A stretch of DNA of 64,000 nt from Sphingomonas sp. CCH9-E2. GTDB taxonomy: Bacteria > Pseudomonadota > Alphaproteobacteria > Sphingomonadales > Sphingomonadaceae. Position 1 is the stretch's first letter. Every line of letters begins with the position of its first letter. The position numbers were made by a program, and so were the translations under genes. Under the pieces are notes generated by a model. The model did not search any database. It was not told the DNA's origin and saw only the letters and a program-made list of their open reading frames with translations. The DNA lies in assembly GCF_001557215.1 (NCBI RefSeq), contig NZ_LSJM01000111.1, positions 1-64,000 on the forward strand, in the 5' to 3' direction. Below are positions 44,679-53,653 of the stretch, one piece after another.

Positions 44679-45227
44679 TCAAGGCTGAGTAGGGTTGCCA
44701 TGGACACGAACGGCGCGGCGAAGATCATCCGGTCTGTTGATGTTGCCAAGGTCAAGCGCGTGGTCGTCCACAAGCGTTGCGTTCGTCGCTGTGATCCACG
44801 ACCGCAAGGAACGATGACCTTCAGCCAGGTGAGCGTCAAGCTGCGCCGCAAGCGCAGTGGGCCAGCAGCCGATGAGGTGCTGCCTTGCGAAGACGGTAAC
44901 AGTCTGGAGGTTCATCCGGTCGACAAGATCGCGCGGAAGCGGAAATACGTCGACCGGCACCGTTATCACAGCGTCAAACCCGCGCGCACTCGCGTCTGCA
45001 AGCGCTGCGTTGATCCCACCAAGTGGCCCCATATCAGGGCGGGGTCGATCGGAAATCCAGCGGAGGCGTTCGGTTGGCCTCCCGCAGATCACAAGTTCAT
45101 CGACCTGGGGCGCAAGTGCGCTGCACGCATGATCGAGCAAGCTGCGGCCAGCAATGCGTGCAGATGCCTTGTCGCTCCCGAAGCGGCGCGACGCGCCACC
45201 TGCGATGATCGCGCCCAACAGCCGCAT
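44679..45227 (-). CDS. mobA: molybdenum cofactor guanylyltransferase
   Basis: The 182-residue MobA has the nucleotide-binding start GAIIAGGASRRFGSDKA (about 6-21), RPDMGPLGGI (about 63) and VPVDVFPLP for the metal site. It adds GMP to molybdopterin-Mo to give the MGD form used by DMSO-reductase-family enzymes, one of which is encoded in the same gene row (48370-50553). It starts one base after moeA ends and is the last gene of the long minus-strand block. Confidence 0.9.
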   Translation of the reverse strand: MRLLGAIIAGGASRRFGSDKASARIAGRSLLDHACSALAPQVDELVICGRPTERLRWISDRPRPDMGPLGGINAALADASARGFDAVITVPVDVFPLPRDLVDRMNLQTVTVFARQHLIGCWPTALAAQLDAHLAEGHRSLRSWITATNATLVDDHALDLGNINRPDDLRRAVRVHGNPTQP

Positions 45228-45228
45228 A

Positions 45229-46458
45229 TCAGGGGTACAGTCTCAGTACATCCACAAGCGATCCGACGCCAAGCGGCGCGGCACCGGGTTGTCGCCTGAT
45301 GAGGCACTGCGTGCGGACGAGCTGCGCCTGGCTCGATGCGGATTGACGATCCAGCACCTGCACGCCGCTTCGCTCGATCGACCCGCAAAGGAACGCCTCT
45401 CGATCGCCATTAACGGGGGCCGGGGCTGACAGGATCATCTGATAGCAATCAACCGCACCGCTTATCGGCCTACCGCCGAGTCCCGCCAGCAGCGGAGCGA
45501 GAAAGAGGCGGGCGACCGTCAATGCAGCGGTCGGATTGCCTGGCAGGCCCAACACGTGTAACGCCCCGATACGGCCGAACCAGGCCGGTTTACCCGGTTT
45601 GATCGCCAAGTCGGCGAAAGCCATCTCGAGCCCCAGAGCGGCAAGCGCAGCACGACAATGATCCGCGTCGCCGCGCGAGGCACCGCCGGTGACGACGAGC
45701 ACATCAGCATTCTCGGCAATCGACTGCGACGCCGATCGGATTGCAGCAGCATCGTCACCAACACGTGCCGTGACCACGCTCGCGGCGCCCCATCGCTCGG
45801 CGAACGCGCCGAGCGCGATCGATAGGCTGTCGGGCACCAGGTAAGGGCCGGCCGCCGCAGCGCCGGCGGGGACGAGCTCGTCGCCCGTGACCAGGATGGC
45901 CACACGCGGTCGCCGGAACACGACCACCTCGACCACGTCTGCGGCGGCGGCGGACGTGATCGCGAATGGATCGAGCACTTGCCCTTGCGGCAGCAATGCC
46001 GTCCCGGCGGCGAAGTCGCTGCCACGGCGGCGGACATGCGACCGATCGGCAACGTCGCCCGCAAGCCGCACCTGACTGCCGATCCGCTGGCTTCGCTCGG
46101 TAACAACCACGCGATCGGCGCCGATCGGGAGCGGCGCTCCGGTCATGATCCGCATCGTCTCACCCGGCCCGATCGTGCCGGCTTCGCGAGTGCCGGGAAA
46201 AGCCGATCCGATCAGGTTGAAAGAGGCCAACTGGCGCAAATCGACCGTCCGCACCGCATAACCGTCCATTGCCGCGCAATCACGGCGGGGGGAATCGATG
46301 CGGGCGACCACGGGCTCGGCGAGCACTCTCCCGGCACCATCCGCCAATCCGAGCCGCTCAATGCCCAGCGGCGATGCGTGCAATGCAAGGATCGCCTGCG
46401 CCGCATCATAACCGATCCTGGCGATGCAAGCGCCGCGTTCGATCGGCTGATCATGCAT
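45229..46458 (-). CDS. moeA: molybdopterin molybdenumtransferase
   Basis: The 409-residue MoeA has [10 protein letters not shown] (about 61), [11 protein letters not shown] (about 109), [11 protein letters not shown] (about 190), [12 protein letters not shown] (about 260) and [10 protein letters not shown]...GLPGNPTAA (about 288-308). It inserts molybdate into adenylated molybdopterin. Its start overlaps the small upstream gene by eight bases. Together with mobA it probably gives the local molybdoenzyme a dedicated supply of the last two cofactor steps; no moaA-like genes are in the window. Confidence 0.92.
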   Translation of the reverse strand: MHDQPIERGACIARIGYDAAQAILALHASPLGIERLGLADGAGRVLAEPVVARIDSPRRDCAAMDGYAVRTVDLRQLASFNLIGSAFPGTREAGTIGPGETMRIMTGAPLPIGADRVVVTERSQRIGSQVRLAGDVADRSHVRRRGSDFAAGTALLPQGQVLDPFAITSAAAADVVEVVVFRRPRVAILVTGDELVPAGAAAAGPYLVPDSLSIALGAFAERWGAASVVTARVGDDAAAIRSASQSIAENADVLVVTGGASRGDADHCRAALAALGLEMAFADLAIKPGKPAWFGRIGALHVLGLPGNPTAALTVARLFLAPLLAGLGGRPISGAVDCYQMILSAPAPVNGDREAFLCGSIERSGVQVLDRQSASSQAQLVRTQCLIRRQPGAAPLGVGSLVDVLRLYP

Positions 46459-46627
46459 CGATCGGCGACCCTGCCTGTGTCAGCGTCTCGAACATCGTCG
46501 ATGCGGGCCGCCCGATGCTACCGACCCCGGTCAGCCTCCCCTGCGCAACCTCCAGCGCTGGCGACGCGCGACCACCCGGCTGGTGACCGATCAGGCGTAC
46601 GCTGCCAGTCAGGAGATCGTCAGCCAT
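46451..46627 (-). CDS. unrecognised 58-residue protein before moeA
   Basis: A 58-codon frame starts at an ATG at 46627 with GGGAG well placed upstream, and ends by overlapping the moeA start by eight bases. The product begins [18 protein letters not shown] and ends [13 protein letters not shown]; it is Gly-rich with no membrane segment. Placement 22 bases after etfA and overlapping moeA argues that it is translated. No family is recognised; a cofactor-related accessory or small enzyme subunit is possible. Confidence 0.55.
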   Translation of the reverse strand: MADDLLTGSVRLIGHQPGGRASPALEVAQGRLTGVGSIGRPASTMFETLTQAGSPIDA

Positions 46628-46649
46628 TCAGGATCTCCCTCACGTCGGT

Positions 46650-47579
46650 TTACAGCTTCTCGGTCAGTTCGGGGACGATCTTGAACAGGTCGCCGACCAG
46701 GCCAACGTCTGCGACCTGGAAGATCGGGGCGTCCTCGTCCTTGTTGATGGCGATGATGACCTTGGAGTCCTTCATGCCGGCAAGGTGCTGGATCGCGCCG
46801 GAGATGCCGACCGCGATATAGACTTCAGGGGCGACGATCTTGCCGGTCTGACCGACCTGATAATCGTTGGGGACATAGCCCGCGTCGACCGCCGCGCGCG
46901 ATGCGCCGACGCCCGCACCGAGCTTGTCGGCGAGCGGTTCGATGATCGAGGTGAAGTTCTCGCCCGAAGCCAGCGCGCGGCCGCCCGAGACGATGATCTT
47001 CGCGCTGGTCAGTTCAGGGCGCTCGCTCTTGGCGATCTCCGCGCCGACGAAGCTGGACAGGCCCTTGTCGCCGCCGCCCGAGACGCTCTCGATCGAGGCG
47101 CTGCCGCCTTCGGCCGCCGCCTTGTCGAACGCCGTGCCGCGGATCGTCAGCACCTTCTTGGCGTCGCTCGACTTGACGGTCGCGATCGCATTGCCGGCAT
47201 AGATCGGGCGGGTGAAGGTGTCGGCGCTTTCGATGCTCAGCACTTCGCTCACCTGCATCACGTCGAGCAACGCGGCGACGCGCGGCGCGATGTTCTTGCC
47301 GGTGGTGGTGGCAGGAGCCACGAACGCGTCGTAACCGCTCATCAGCTCGGCGATCAGCGGCGCGACATTCTCGGCGAGGGCATGGCCGTACGCCGCGTCG
47401 TCGGCGAGCAGCACCTTGCTGACGCCGGCGATCTTGGCGGCGGCATCGGCCGCGCCCTGCGCGCCCTGCCCGGCCACCAAAGCGACGACATCGCCCAGCT
47501 TCGTGCCGGCGGTGACCGCGGCCAGCGTCGCGTCCTTCACCGACGCATTGTCATGTTCGACCCAGACGAGAACGCTCAT
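46650..47579 (-). CDS. etfA: electron transfer flavoprotein alpha subunit
   Basis: The 309-residue alpha subunit begins [16 protein letters not shown]. Its C-terminal FAD domain carries [12 protein letters not shown] (about 200), [30 protein letters not shown] (in parts, about 230-258) and [30 protein letters not shown] (in parts). With EtfB it takes electrons from acyl-CoA dehydrogenases, such as the one encoded at 59434-60633, and passes them to ETF-ubiquinone oxidoreductase. It overlaps etfB by four bases. Confidence 0.95.
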   Translation of the reverse strand: MSVLVWVEHDNASVKDATLAAVTAGTKLGDVVALVAGQGAQGAADAAAKIAGVSKVLLADDAAYGHALAENVAPLIAELMSGYDAFVAPATTTGKNIAPRVAALLDVMQVSEVLSIESADTFTRPIYAGNAIATVKSSDAKKVLTIRGTAFDKAAAEGGSASIESVSGGGDKGLSSFVGAEIAKSERPELTSAKIIVSGGRALASGENFTSIIEPLADKLGAGVGASRAAVDAGYVPNDYQVGQTGKIVAPEVYIAVGISGAIQHLAGMKDSKVIIAINKDEDAPIFQVADVGLVGDLFKIVPELTEKL

Positions 47580-48325
47580 GCCACCACTCCCAGCGTCTTC
47601 AACTTGCCGATCAGTTCATCGACATCGGCGACCTTGACACCAGCCTGGCGCTTGGCCGGCTCCTCGACCTTCACCGTAGTGAGGCGCGGGGTGACGTCGA
47701 TGCCGTAGTCGGCGGGAGTCTTCTGCTCCAACGGCTTGGACTTGGCCTTCATGATGTTGGGCAGCGAGGCATAGCGCGGCTCGTTCAAGCGCAGGTCGGT
47801 GGTGACGATCGCCGGCGTCTTGAGCTTGACCGTCTCGAGCCCGCCATCGACTTCGCGCGTCACGTCCACCGCATCACCGGCGACCTCGACCTTGCTCGCG
47901 AAGGTGCCCTGGCCCCAGCCGAGCAAAGCGGCCAGCATCTGCCCGGTCTGGTTGTTGTCGTCGTCGATCGCCTGCTTGCCCAGGATGACGAGGCCAGGCG
48001 CTTCCGCTTCGGCGACCTTCGCCAGCAGCTTGGCGACGCCCAGCGGCTCGACCTTGTCCTCGGCGACGATCAGGATCGCGCGGTCGGCACCCATGGCGAG
48101 TGCGGTGCGCAGCGTCTCCTGCGCCTTCTGCTCGCCGATCGAGACGACGACGATCTCCGAAGCCGCGCCCTTTTCCTTCAGGCGAATGGCTTCCTCAACC
48201 GCGATCTCGTCGAACGGGTTCATGCTCATCTTGACGTTCGCCAGATCGACGCCCGTCCCGTCCGCCTTCACGCGGGGCTTCACATTATAGTCAAGCACAC
48301 GCTTGACCGGCACCAAGACTTTCAT
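47576..48325 (-). CDS. etfB: electron transfer flavoprotein beta subunit
   Basis: The 249-residue beta subunit has the usual start [20 protein letters not shown], then [14 protein letters not shown] (about 34), MGADRAILI and [17 protein letters not shown] (about 120-136, AMP-binding region). The ATG at 48325 gives the family length. Sphingomonads normally keep etfBA as a housekeeping pair; here it sits between the molybdoenzyme and cofactor genes, so it may be a cluster-specific extra copy. Confidence 0.95.
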   Translation of the reverse strand: MKVLVPVKRVLDYNVKPRVKADGTGVDLANVKMSMNPFDEIAVEEAIRLKEKGAASEIVVVSIGEQKAQETLRTALAMGADRAILIVAEDKVEPLGVAKLLAKVAEAEAPGLVILGKQAIDDDNNQTGQMLAALLGWGQGTFASKVEVAGDAVDVTREVDGGLETVKLKTPAIVTTDLRLNEPRYASLPNIMKAKSKPLEQKTPADYGIDVTPRLTTVKVEEPAKRQAGVKVADVDELIGKLKTLGVVA

Positions 48326-48369
48326 TGCGTCCTCCGCTGACAGCATTGCGCGGGCCGATGCTCCGACGA

Positions 48370-50553
48370 CTACGCGTCGTGAAGCGACTGGTCCGCCGTC
48401 GCCTTCATGATTTGAACCCCGACATTGGTCATGCGCGGCTGGCCCGTATAAGGATCGTAGACTCGGTCGGTCGGGATCAGCCGGTTCGGGCTTGCGCCGT
48501 GAAGCACCGGATCAGCCTCCGGGTTTTGTGCGTCCCCATAGGCAAACGCCATCGATACCGTGCCCGGCAGAACGTGGTCGTCGCGAGACACCAGCGCGCG
48601 GATCTTGCCGAGTTCGGAAGATAGTTCCACTTCATCGCCATCGACGACACCGAGGTGGGCCATATCGTCGGCATGGAGGAATGCCGGGTTGTGGAACCGT
48701 CCCTTATTGGTCACGCGACGATTGCACGAGGAATTGTAGACGTGATTTTCGCGTCGGCACAGCAGCCGGAATTCGTTCGATGGGCTGCGAGCCGATTGCG
48801 CGCCCACCACTTCTGACAACCACGCAAGCATCTCAGGATGCCCGACTTCCAGCCGGGCCGTGTTGGCGGGATCGCCCGGCTGGACGACGATCAACCCGTC
48901 GTCGTAGATGTGCCCGTGACGATTTGACTTGATGACGTCGAGGGGAACGCGGCTCCCCTCGGTCAATTTCTCCAGCAACTCGGCGTTGCTCGGTCGCGCG
49001 TCGAACCGGACCTTCGCCCCCTCGGGCGGACGGCCGAATGGCAGGACCTCGACCGGATAACCCATCCGAACCATCAGTTCGTAGAAGATCTGCCACTCTT
49101 CCAGCAGATCGGAGCCCTGCGGACGGCGCGCAATCTGCTGCGTATATTGCGCGTGCGCCTGACCTTGGCCGTAGCCCGTCGCGCGACCCGAAAGCCAGTC
49201 CATGAAGATCGTCGCCGTTTCGACCTCCAGCCCCATAGGCGGGGGGAGGACATAATGTGCGAGCTTGCCCGATTCAGTAAACCACGGATCGATCGTCACG
49301 AACAGCTCTAGCGATTTCAGCGCCTCGATCGTCCGCTGCTGGTCTGGAAAGGCCATTGCCGGGTTGCCACCCCAGCACAGCAGGCTGCGCACCCGTCCCT
49401 CGCCCGGCAGCAGCATTTCCTCGGCGAGCGCGGCAGTCGGCATCCCCGCACGGCTCTGCTTGAGGCCGCGCACCCGCATTCGGCCGGCGAGCGCCCAATC
49501 CGGATCCGGGCCGCGTGCTTGCGCGCGAGCGGAGAAAGCCGGAAGCAGCGAGGGGCTGGCCTTCACCACGTCACCTGCGCGCAGCCACCGGCCGCAGATC
49601 GTCTCGAGCACGAGCACCAGATATTCGATCAGCGTGCCGAAGCCCGACATGTGCGGGCCGGTTCCCGCCATCGCATAGCCCCGCCGCGCGCGCGCATAGG
49701 TCCGAGCCGAGTCGGCAAGCAGGTTGGCGCTCACGCCGGCGGTATCGGCCACGGCGGCGACATCGATCGAGTGCAGCGCGGTTCGCAGCGTGTCCAACCC
49801 GGTCACATGCGCGTCGACGAAAGCGCGATCGTACAGTTTCTCCTCAATCACGACCTTTAGAATGGCGGCCATGATCAGCGCGTCGTTGCCCGGCCGCGCC
49901 TGCAGGAAATGCGTTGCCTGTGCCGCGACATGACTTTCGCGCGGGTCGATGACGATGAGCTGGCAACCCCGCGCGAGCGTCTCTGCCAGCCAGCGCTTCG
50001 GCGAGCCGGAGGGAAAACCCGTATACGTCAGCAGCGGATTGATGCCGATCAGCAGGATCGCATCGGGCCGGTCGAAACCCATCGCCGGCGCCCCCCAATA
50101 GCCGAGGAACGACTGCGCGGACTGCTTGCCGCCCTTGTCGATCGTGTTGGGATCGAAACGCATGTTCGTGCCGATCGCGTCGAGCAACGCGGTAAAGAAC
50201 GGCATACCGGCACCGAAATTGCCGACGCTGGCCATGGTGCCCCAATAGGAGGCGATCGAGCGCGGCCCGTGGCGATCGCGCAGTCGAACCAGGCTCTCGG
50301 CGATCTCGTTGAGTGCGGCATCGCTGGTCACTTCCTCGTGCGTGCCGTCGGCCTTGCGGCGCAGCGGGCGCAGCACGCGATCGGGCGCCGACAGGTAGGC
50401 GCCCTGTGAGCGTCCCTTGATACAGCTGTAGCCCTGATATTGCGGGTTGTCCGGGTTGCCGTGAACGGCGAGGACATGGCCGTCGTCAACATCGACCAGG
50501 ATCGAACATTGGTTGATGCAGCAGCGGCAGAAGGACGGCTTGAGCTCACGCAT
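48370..50553 (-). CDS. molybdopterin oxidoreductase (DMSO reductase family)
   Basis: This 727-residue bis-MGD enzyme has a [4Fe-4S] site of C9-x2-C12-x3-C16...C44 ([19 protein letters not shown]), the core domain (about 50-560) and the C-terminal dinucleotide-binding domain (from about 590, with [19 protein letters not shown] in parts). No Tat signal is present, so it is cytoplasmic. I see no Cys or Sec at the expected Mo-ligand place near [11 protein letters not shown], so Asp or no protein ligand is possible. The start at 50553 follows GGGAGG and lies five bases after the reductase gene, its likely electron partner. Substrate unknown. Confidence 0.85.
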   Translation of the reverse strand: MRELKPSFCRCCINQCSILVDVDDGHVLAVHGNPDNPQYQGYSCIKGRSQGAYLSAPDRVLRPLRRKADGTHEEVTSDAALNEIAESLVRLRDRHGPRSIASYWGTMASVGNFGAGMPFFTALLDAIGTNMRFDPNTIDKGGKQSAQSFLGYWGAPAMGFDRPDAILLIGINPLLTYTGFPSGSPKRWLAETLARGCQLIVIDPRESHVAAQATHFLQARPGNDALIMAAILKVVIEEKLYDRAFVDAHVTGLDTLRTALHSIDVAAVADTAGVSANLLADSARTYARARRGYAMAGTGPHMSGFGTLIEYLVLVLETICGRWLRAGDVVKASPSLLPAFSARAQARGPDPDWALAGRMRVRGLKQSRAGMPTAALAEEMLLPGEGRVRSLLCWGGNPAMAFPDQQRTIEALKSLELFVTIDPWFTESGKLAHYVLPPPMGLEVETATIFMDWLSGRATGYGQGQAHAQYTQQIARRPQGSDLLEEWQIFYELMVRMGYPVEVLPFGRPPEGAKVRFDARPSNAELLEKLTEGSRVPLDVIKSNRHGHIYDDGLIVVQPGDPANTARLEVGHPEMLAWLSEVVGAQSARSPSNEFRLLCRRENHVYNSSCNRRVTNKGRFHNPAFLHADDMAHLGVVDGDEVELSSELGKIRALVSRDDHVLPGTVSMAFAYGDAQNPEADPVLHGASPNRLIPTDRVYDPYTGQPRMTNVGVQIMKATADQSLHDA

Positions 50554-50558
50554 GACGG

Positions 50559-52229
50559 TCAAGCCTCCCCTTGCGCGGCGATCCGCCGCAATTCTGCGCG
50601 GTCCACCAGCTTGACGCGCGGGCGGCCCGTGCGCCGCCCCTGCGCGCGCTCGTGCGCGTCGATCGCGCGCCATTGTGTGATCGTCGCATGTTCCGGAAGG
50701 TGCAGGAGCGGGCGATCTCGCACAGTATCGGCGAGAAGGCCCGCTTCCAAATCGTCGAGCAGCGCCGCAACGGTTTCGCGCGCGCACGACTTGTTGGTGC
50801 CCATCGATCCGGACGGCCCGCGCTTGATCCAGCCGGTCACATAGTGACCCTGACGAACGGCGCCGGTGTCCGGGTCCATAAGCCGCCCGCCGACATTCGG
50901 CATGATGCCGCGCTGGTCGTCGAACGCCGTACCGGCGATTGCCACACCGCGGAAGCCCGCTGCACGGACGATCAGGCCGGCATCCTCGACGATACTGTGG
51001 TCCGAAGCCGTGATGCGCGTGCCGTTCTCGTCAAGCTCGAGGCGATTGACGCGCTGGCGCAATGCGCTCGCGCGTTCCTCGCCGATCACCGCCTCGGGCG
51101 TACGCAGGAAGGAGAGCCGGATCGACTTGCCCCCCGACGCCGGCTGGCGCGGAAGATCGTGTATTGCGGCCAACTTGCGGCGGGCGCTCCACGGCGCCGA
51201 TCGCGTTGCCTGTGCGTCGAGTAGCATGGCGCCGAGTTCCGTCGGGAAATCGGTCCAGAGCGAGAAATCGTCGCGACCGTGAAGCCCGAGCAGCTCTGGC
51301 AATGTGAATGCCGCCTCCAGCGGCGAGCGGCGACCCAGCACGACGATCTCGGATATGCTGCTGTCGCGCAGCGCAGTCAGCGCATGTGCCGCAATGTCGG
51401 AACGGTGAAGCCGTTCGACTTCCTGTGCCAGGATACGCGCCACGTCCAAGGCGACGTTGCCGTTGCCGATGACGATCGCGCGCTTTGCCGAAAAGTCGAA
51501 CCGGTGATCGGCGAAATCGGGGTGGCCGTTATACCAGCCGACGAATTCGGTTGCCGAAAGACTGCCCGGCAGCGATCCCCCGGCGAGTTCCATCGCGCGC
51601 TCGGCACCCGCGCCGACCGCATAGATCACAGCGTCATAGGCGGTCGCAAGGTCGGCAGCGGCGATATCCCGACCGATCTCGATGCCGAGTCGCAAGGTTA
51701 CGCGTGGATCGTCGAACAACCGCTCGAAGCGATCGACGATCGTGCGAGTCGCGAGATGGTCGGGCGCGACGCCGAAGCGCGCCAGGCCCCCCGGGGTGAG
51801 CAGGCGGTCGAACATCTCGACCCGCACACCGTCTCCGCGGCGCTCGAGCAACTCTGTCGCGGCATAACACGCCGCAGGACCTGTTCCCACGATCGCCACG
51901 CGCAGTGTCTCACTGCTTGCGCGGCTCGCAGGAAAAGCGCCAGGCCGGCGCCGCGGCGTGTAGTCGCGCGCGCCGGGCTGTTCGAAATAGGCCGCGTTCA
52001 GCTCGATGAAGCGTTCGTCCGCTTCCTCCAGGTCATAATCGCTTGCGATCGCGCCGACCGGACAGATGTCTGCACATGCACCACAATCGATGCACGTCGC
52101 GGGATCGATATACAGCATCTCCGCCTGCTCCGCTTCCAGCTCTCCCGTAAGCGGGTGGATGCAGTTGACCGGACAGACATCGACACAGGCGCCATCGACG
52201 CAGCAATGCTGAAGAATGACATGGGTCAT
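50559..52229 (-). CDS. ferredoxin-fused NADPH-ferredoxin reductase (FprB-like)
   Basis: The 556-residue fusion has an N-terminal two-cluster ferredoxin (CCVDGACVDVCPVNC, about 9-23, and CIDCGACADICP, about 45-56) followed by an adrenodoxin-reductase-like flavoprotein: VAIVGTGPAACYAA (FAD, about 112), TPGGLARFGVAPDH (about 143), VIGNGNVALDVARIL (NADPH, about 252) and NVGGRLMDPDTG...YVTGWIKRGPSG (about 445-470). It would move electrons between NADPH and the molybdoenzyme downstream, or an oxygenase. The ATG at 52229 overlaps a 22-codon leader stop. Confidence 0.9.
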   Translation of the reverse strand: MTHVILQHCCVDGACVDVCPVNCIHPLTGELEAEQAEMLYIDPATCIDCGACADICPVGAIASDYDLEEADERFIELNAAYFEQPGARDYTPRRRPGAFPASRASSETLRVAIVGTGPAACYAATELLERRGDGVRVEMFDRLLTPGGLARFGVAPDHLATRTIVDRFERLFDDPRVTLRLGIEIGRDIAAADLATAYDAVIYAVGAGAERAMELAGGSLPGSLSATEFVGWYNGHPDFADHRFDFSAKRAIVIGNGNVALDVARILAQEVERLHRSDIAAHALTALRDSSISEIVVLGRRSPLEAAFTLPELLGLHGRDDFSLWTDFPTELGAMLLDAQATRSAPWSARRKLAAIHDLPRQPASGGKSIRLSFLRTPEAVIGEERASALRQRVNRLELDENGTRITASDHSIVEDAGLIVRAAGFRGVAIAGTAFDDQRGIMPNVGGRLMDPDTGAVRQGHYVTGWIKRGPSGSMGTNKSCARETVAALLDDLEAGLLADTVRDRPLLHLPEHATITQWRAIDAHERAQGRRTGRPRVKLVDRAELRRIAAQGEA

Positions 52230-52294
52230 GCAAGGTCGCTCTTGCCGGCCTGCTCGAGCGACGCCTTCACATCGTGCTTCACTGGTCGATGCAT
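52226..52294 (-). CDS. 22-codon leader peptide coupled to the reductase gene
   Basis: An ATG at 52294 with a strong GGAGAGG site opens a 22-codon frame (starts MHRPVKHDVK, ends GKSDLA) whose TGA overlaps the ATG of the reductase gene. The reductase itself has no good ribosome site, so it is probably translated by coupling to this leader. It could be a regulatory leader or simply a small protein. Confidence 0.5.
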   Translation of the reverse strand: MHRPVKHDVKASLEQAGKSDLA

Positions 52295-52345
52295 GGTGCC
52301 TCTCCATCCGGCTTCAGCTTACGGCCTGACGGCTCTTTCGTTAAT

Positions 52346-52355
52346 TAGTTTACTA
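52346..52355. promoter_or_regulatory. TAGT-TT-ACTA palindrome in the reductase promoter
   Basis: This 10-base palindrome lies in the most AT-rich part of the 96-base gap between the crotonase stop and the leader ATG. A promoter for the reductase-molybdoenzyme part of the block is likely here; the palindrome could be an operator, for example for the MarR protein of this block. Confidence 0.35.
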
Positions 52356-52390
52356 GTCGCATTTTACAGCTGGATCAAGCACGGACCAAT

Positions 52391-53653
52391 TCAAATGGCG
52401 GCACTCACATGGGTGCGCAGGAACGGCCCTCCCAGATAGGCGGGATATCCAGCATGAGTGACGATCGCGAAGTCTGCAAGCGGAGCCAATTCGCGAGGCA
52501 GCGAGATGGCTTGCGTAATCGCCCGGTCGATGCGCTCAATCGCTTCGCGGGCAGGCGCCACGGTGTCGATCCAGAAGCCGCGTTCCGCGCGCGTGCGTAC
52601 GACCGGAGCTTCGCCGCCGAACCCAGCCTGCGCCAGTAATCGTGAATCCTCCGCCGCAATCGCGGCTTGAGCGGCAGCAACCGCCTGTTCGATCACTGGC
52701 GGCAGCGCGTCCTTGCGCCGCAGCCGCTCATATTCGGTCTTGGCGAGAAACAGCGTCGCGATCATGTTGCGCGCCTCCTCACGCTGAATGAGTTGGGCGA
52801 AGATCGCCATCTCGGTGCGGATCGCGCCATCGAACCCCTGCGGTACCCCCAGCGCCACGCAATCGAGGATCGCCAGCGGCGCGGGGTAATGGCCGAGCGT
52901 TTCTGCCAGGATTGCGGCACGCGCGGGGGCCGTCGCTGCCTGCGCCACTGCAGGATCAGCGGGCACCCAGTCGTCGGAATCCCATGGCTGTACAGCCGTG
53001 CCGCCGTCCAGGATCCATGCCTCGGCCGCCTCGATTTCCTGGCCGGCCGTGACCAGCGTACCGACCAAGCCCGCGTCGAGCGCCGCCGCGCCCGACAGGC
53101 GAGCGCCGTGAAGCAGGATCGGAAGCGCGCGTTCGATGCCGATCAGGCGCGGCAAGCGTTGCGTTCCGCCTGCGCCGGGAAGCAGTCCAACCAGCGACTC
53201 CGGCAACCCAAGCCCGATTCTCGGATCGTCCACCAACACGCGGTGATGCGCGGCCAACGCGAGTTCGCAGCCGCCGCCCAGCGCCAGTCCGGCGATTGCC
53301 GCGACAACTGGCTTTCCCGCCGTCTCCAGCGCTCGCAGAGCGCGACTAAGGGCAAAGAAGTGATCGAAAGCGATGTCGAAGCGACGCCGCTCGGGCGCGG
53401 CGACGATCATGTCATAGGCCAGCCCGAGTTCGGTCAGATCGGCCCCCGCACAGAAGGCGTTCGACTTGCCCGATCGAACGACGACGCCGCGCACATCGGC
53501 CTCTCCCAGCCACGTCGCGAAGGCACCCAGATCGGCGATGGCGGCCTCCGAAAAGACGTTCATCGTGCGGCCGGGGCAATCGAACACGAGGTGAGCTATG
53601 CCCTCCCGGCCCGGCTCGATCCGGAACTGCGTCATATGCGGTGGTTGAGTCAT
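52391..53653 (-). CDS. crotonase with helical C-terminal extension
   Basis: The 420-residue protein has an N-terminal enoyl-CoA hydratase domain (about 1-215, with FCAGADLTEL, AIAGLALGGGCELALAA, GLPESLVGLLPGAGGTQRLPR) similar to the FadB/FadJ N-part, then about 180 helical residues instead of a dehydrogenase domain. The first catalytic Glu (LPES) is present, but at the second site ALEI of FadB reads ALPI, so that Glu is lost. Isomerase or hydrolase activity is therefore possible. It is coupled to the ligase by a four-base overlap. Confidence 0.82.
   Translation of the reverse strand: MTQPPHMTQFRIEPGREGIAHLVFDCPGRTMNVFSEAAIADLGAFATWLGEADVRGVVVRSGKSNAFCAGADLTELGLAYDMIVAAPERRRFDIAFDHFFALSRALRALETAGKPVVAAIAGLALGGGCELALAAHHRVLVDDPRIGLGLPESLVGLLPGAGGTQRLPRLIGIERALPILLHGARLSGAAALDAGLVGTLVTAGQEIEAAEAWILDGGTAVQPWDSDDWVPADPAVAQAATAPARAAILAETLGHYPAPLAILDCVALGVPQGFDGAIRTEMAIFAQLIQREEARNMIATLFLAKTEYERLRRKDALPPVIEQAVAAAQAAIAAEDSRLLAQAGFGGEAPVVRTRAERGFWIDTVAPAREAIERIDRAITQAISLPRELAPLADFAIVTHAGYPAYLGGPFLRTHVSAAI

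Noticed and set aside
44414-44851. Minus-strand frame running out of mobA
   Set aside because: It overlaps mobA in another frame and the remaining part (44414-44678) has no start with a ribosome site or any recognisable domain; I see no gene in the 270-base convergent gap.
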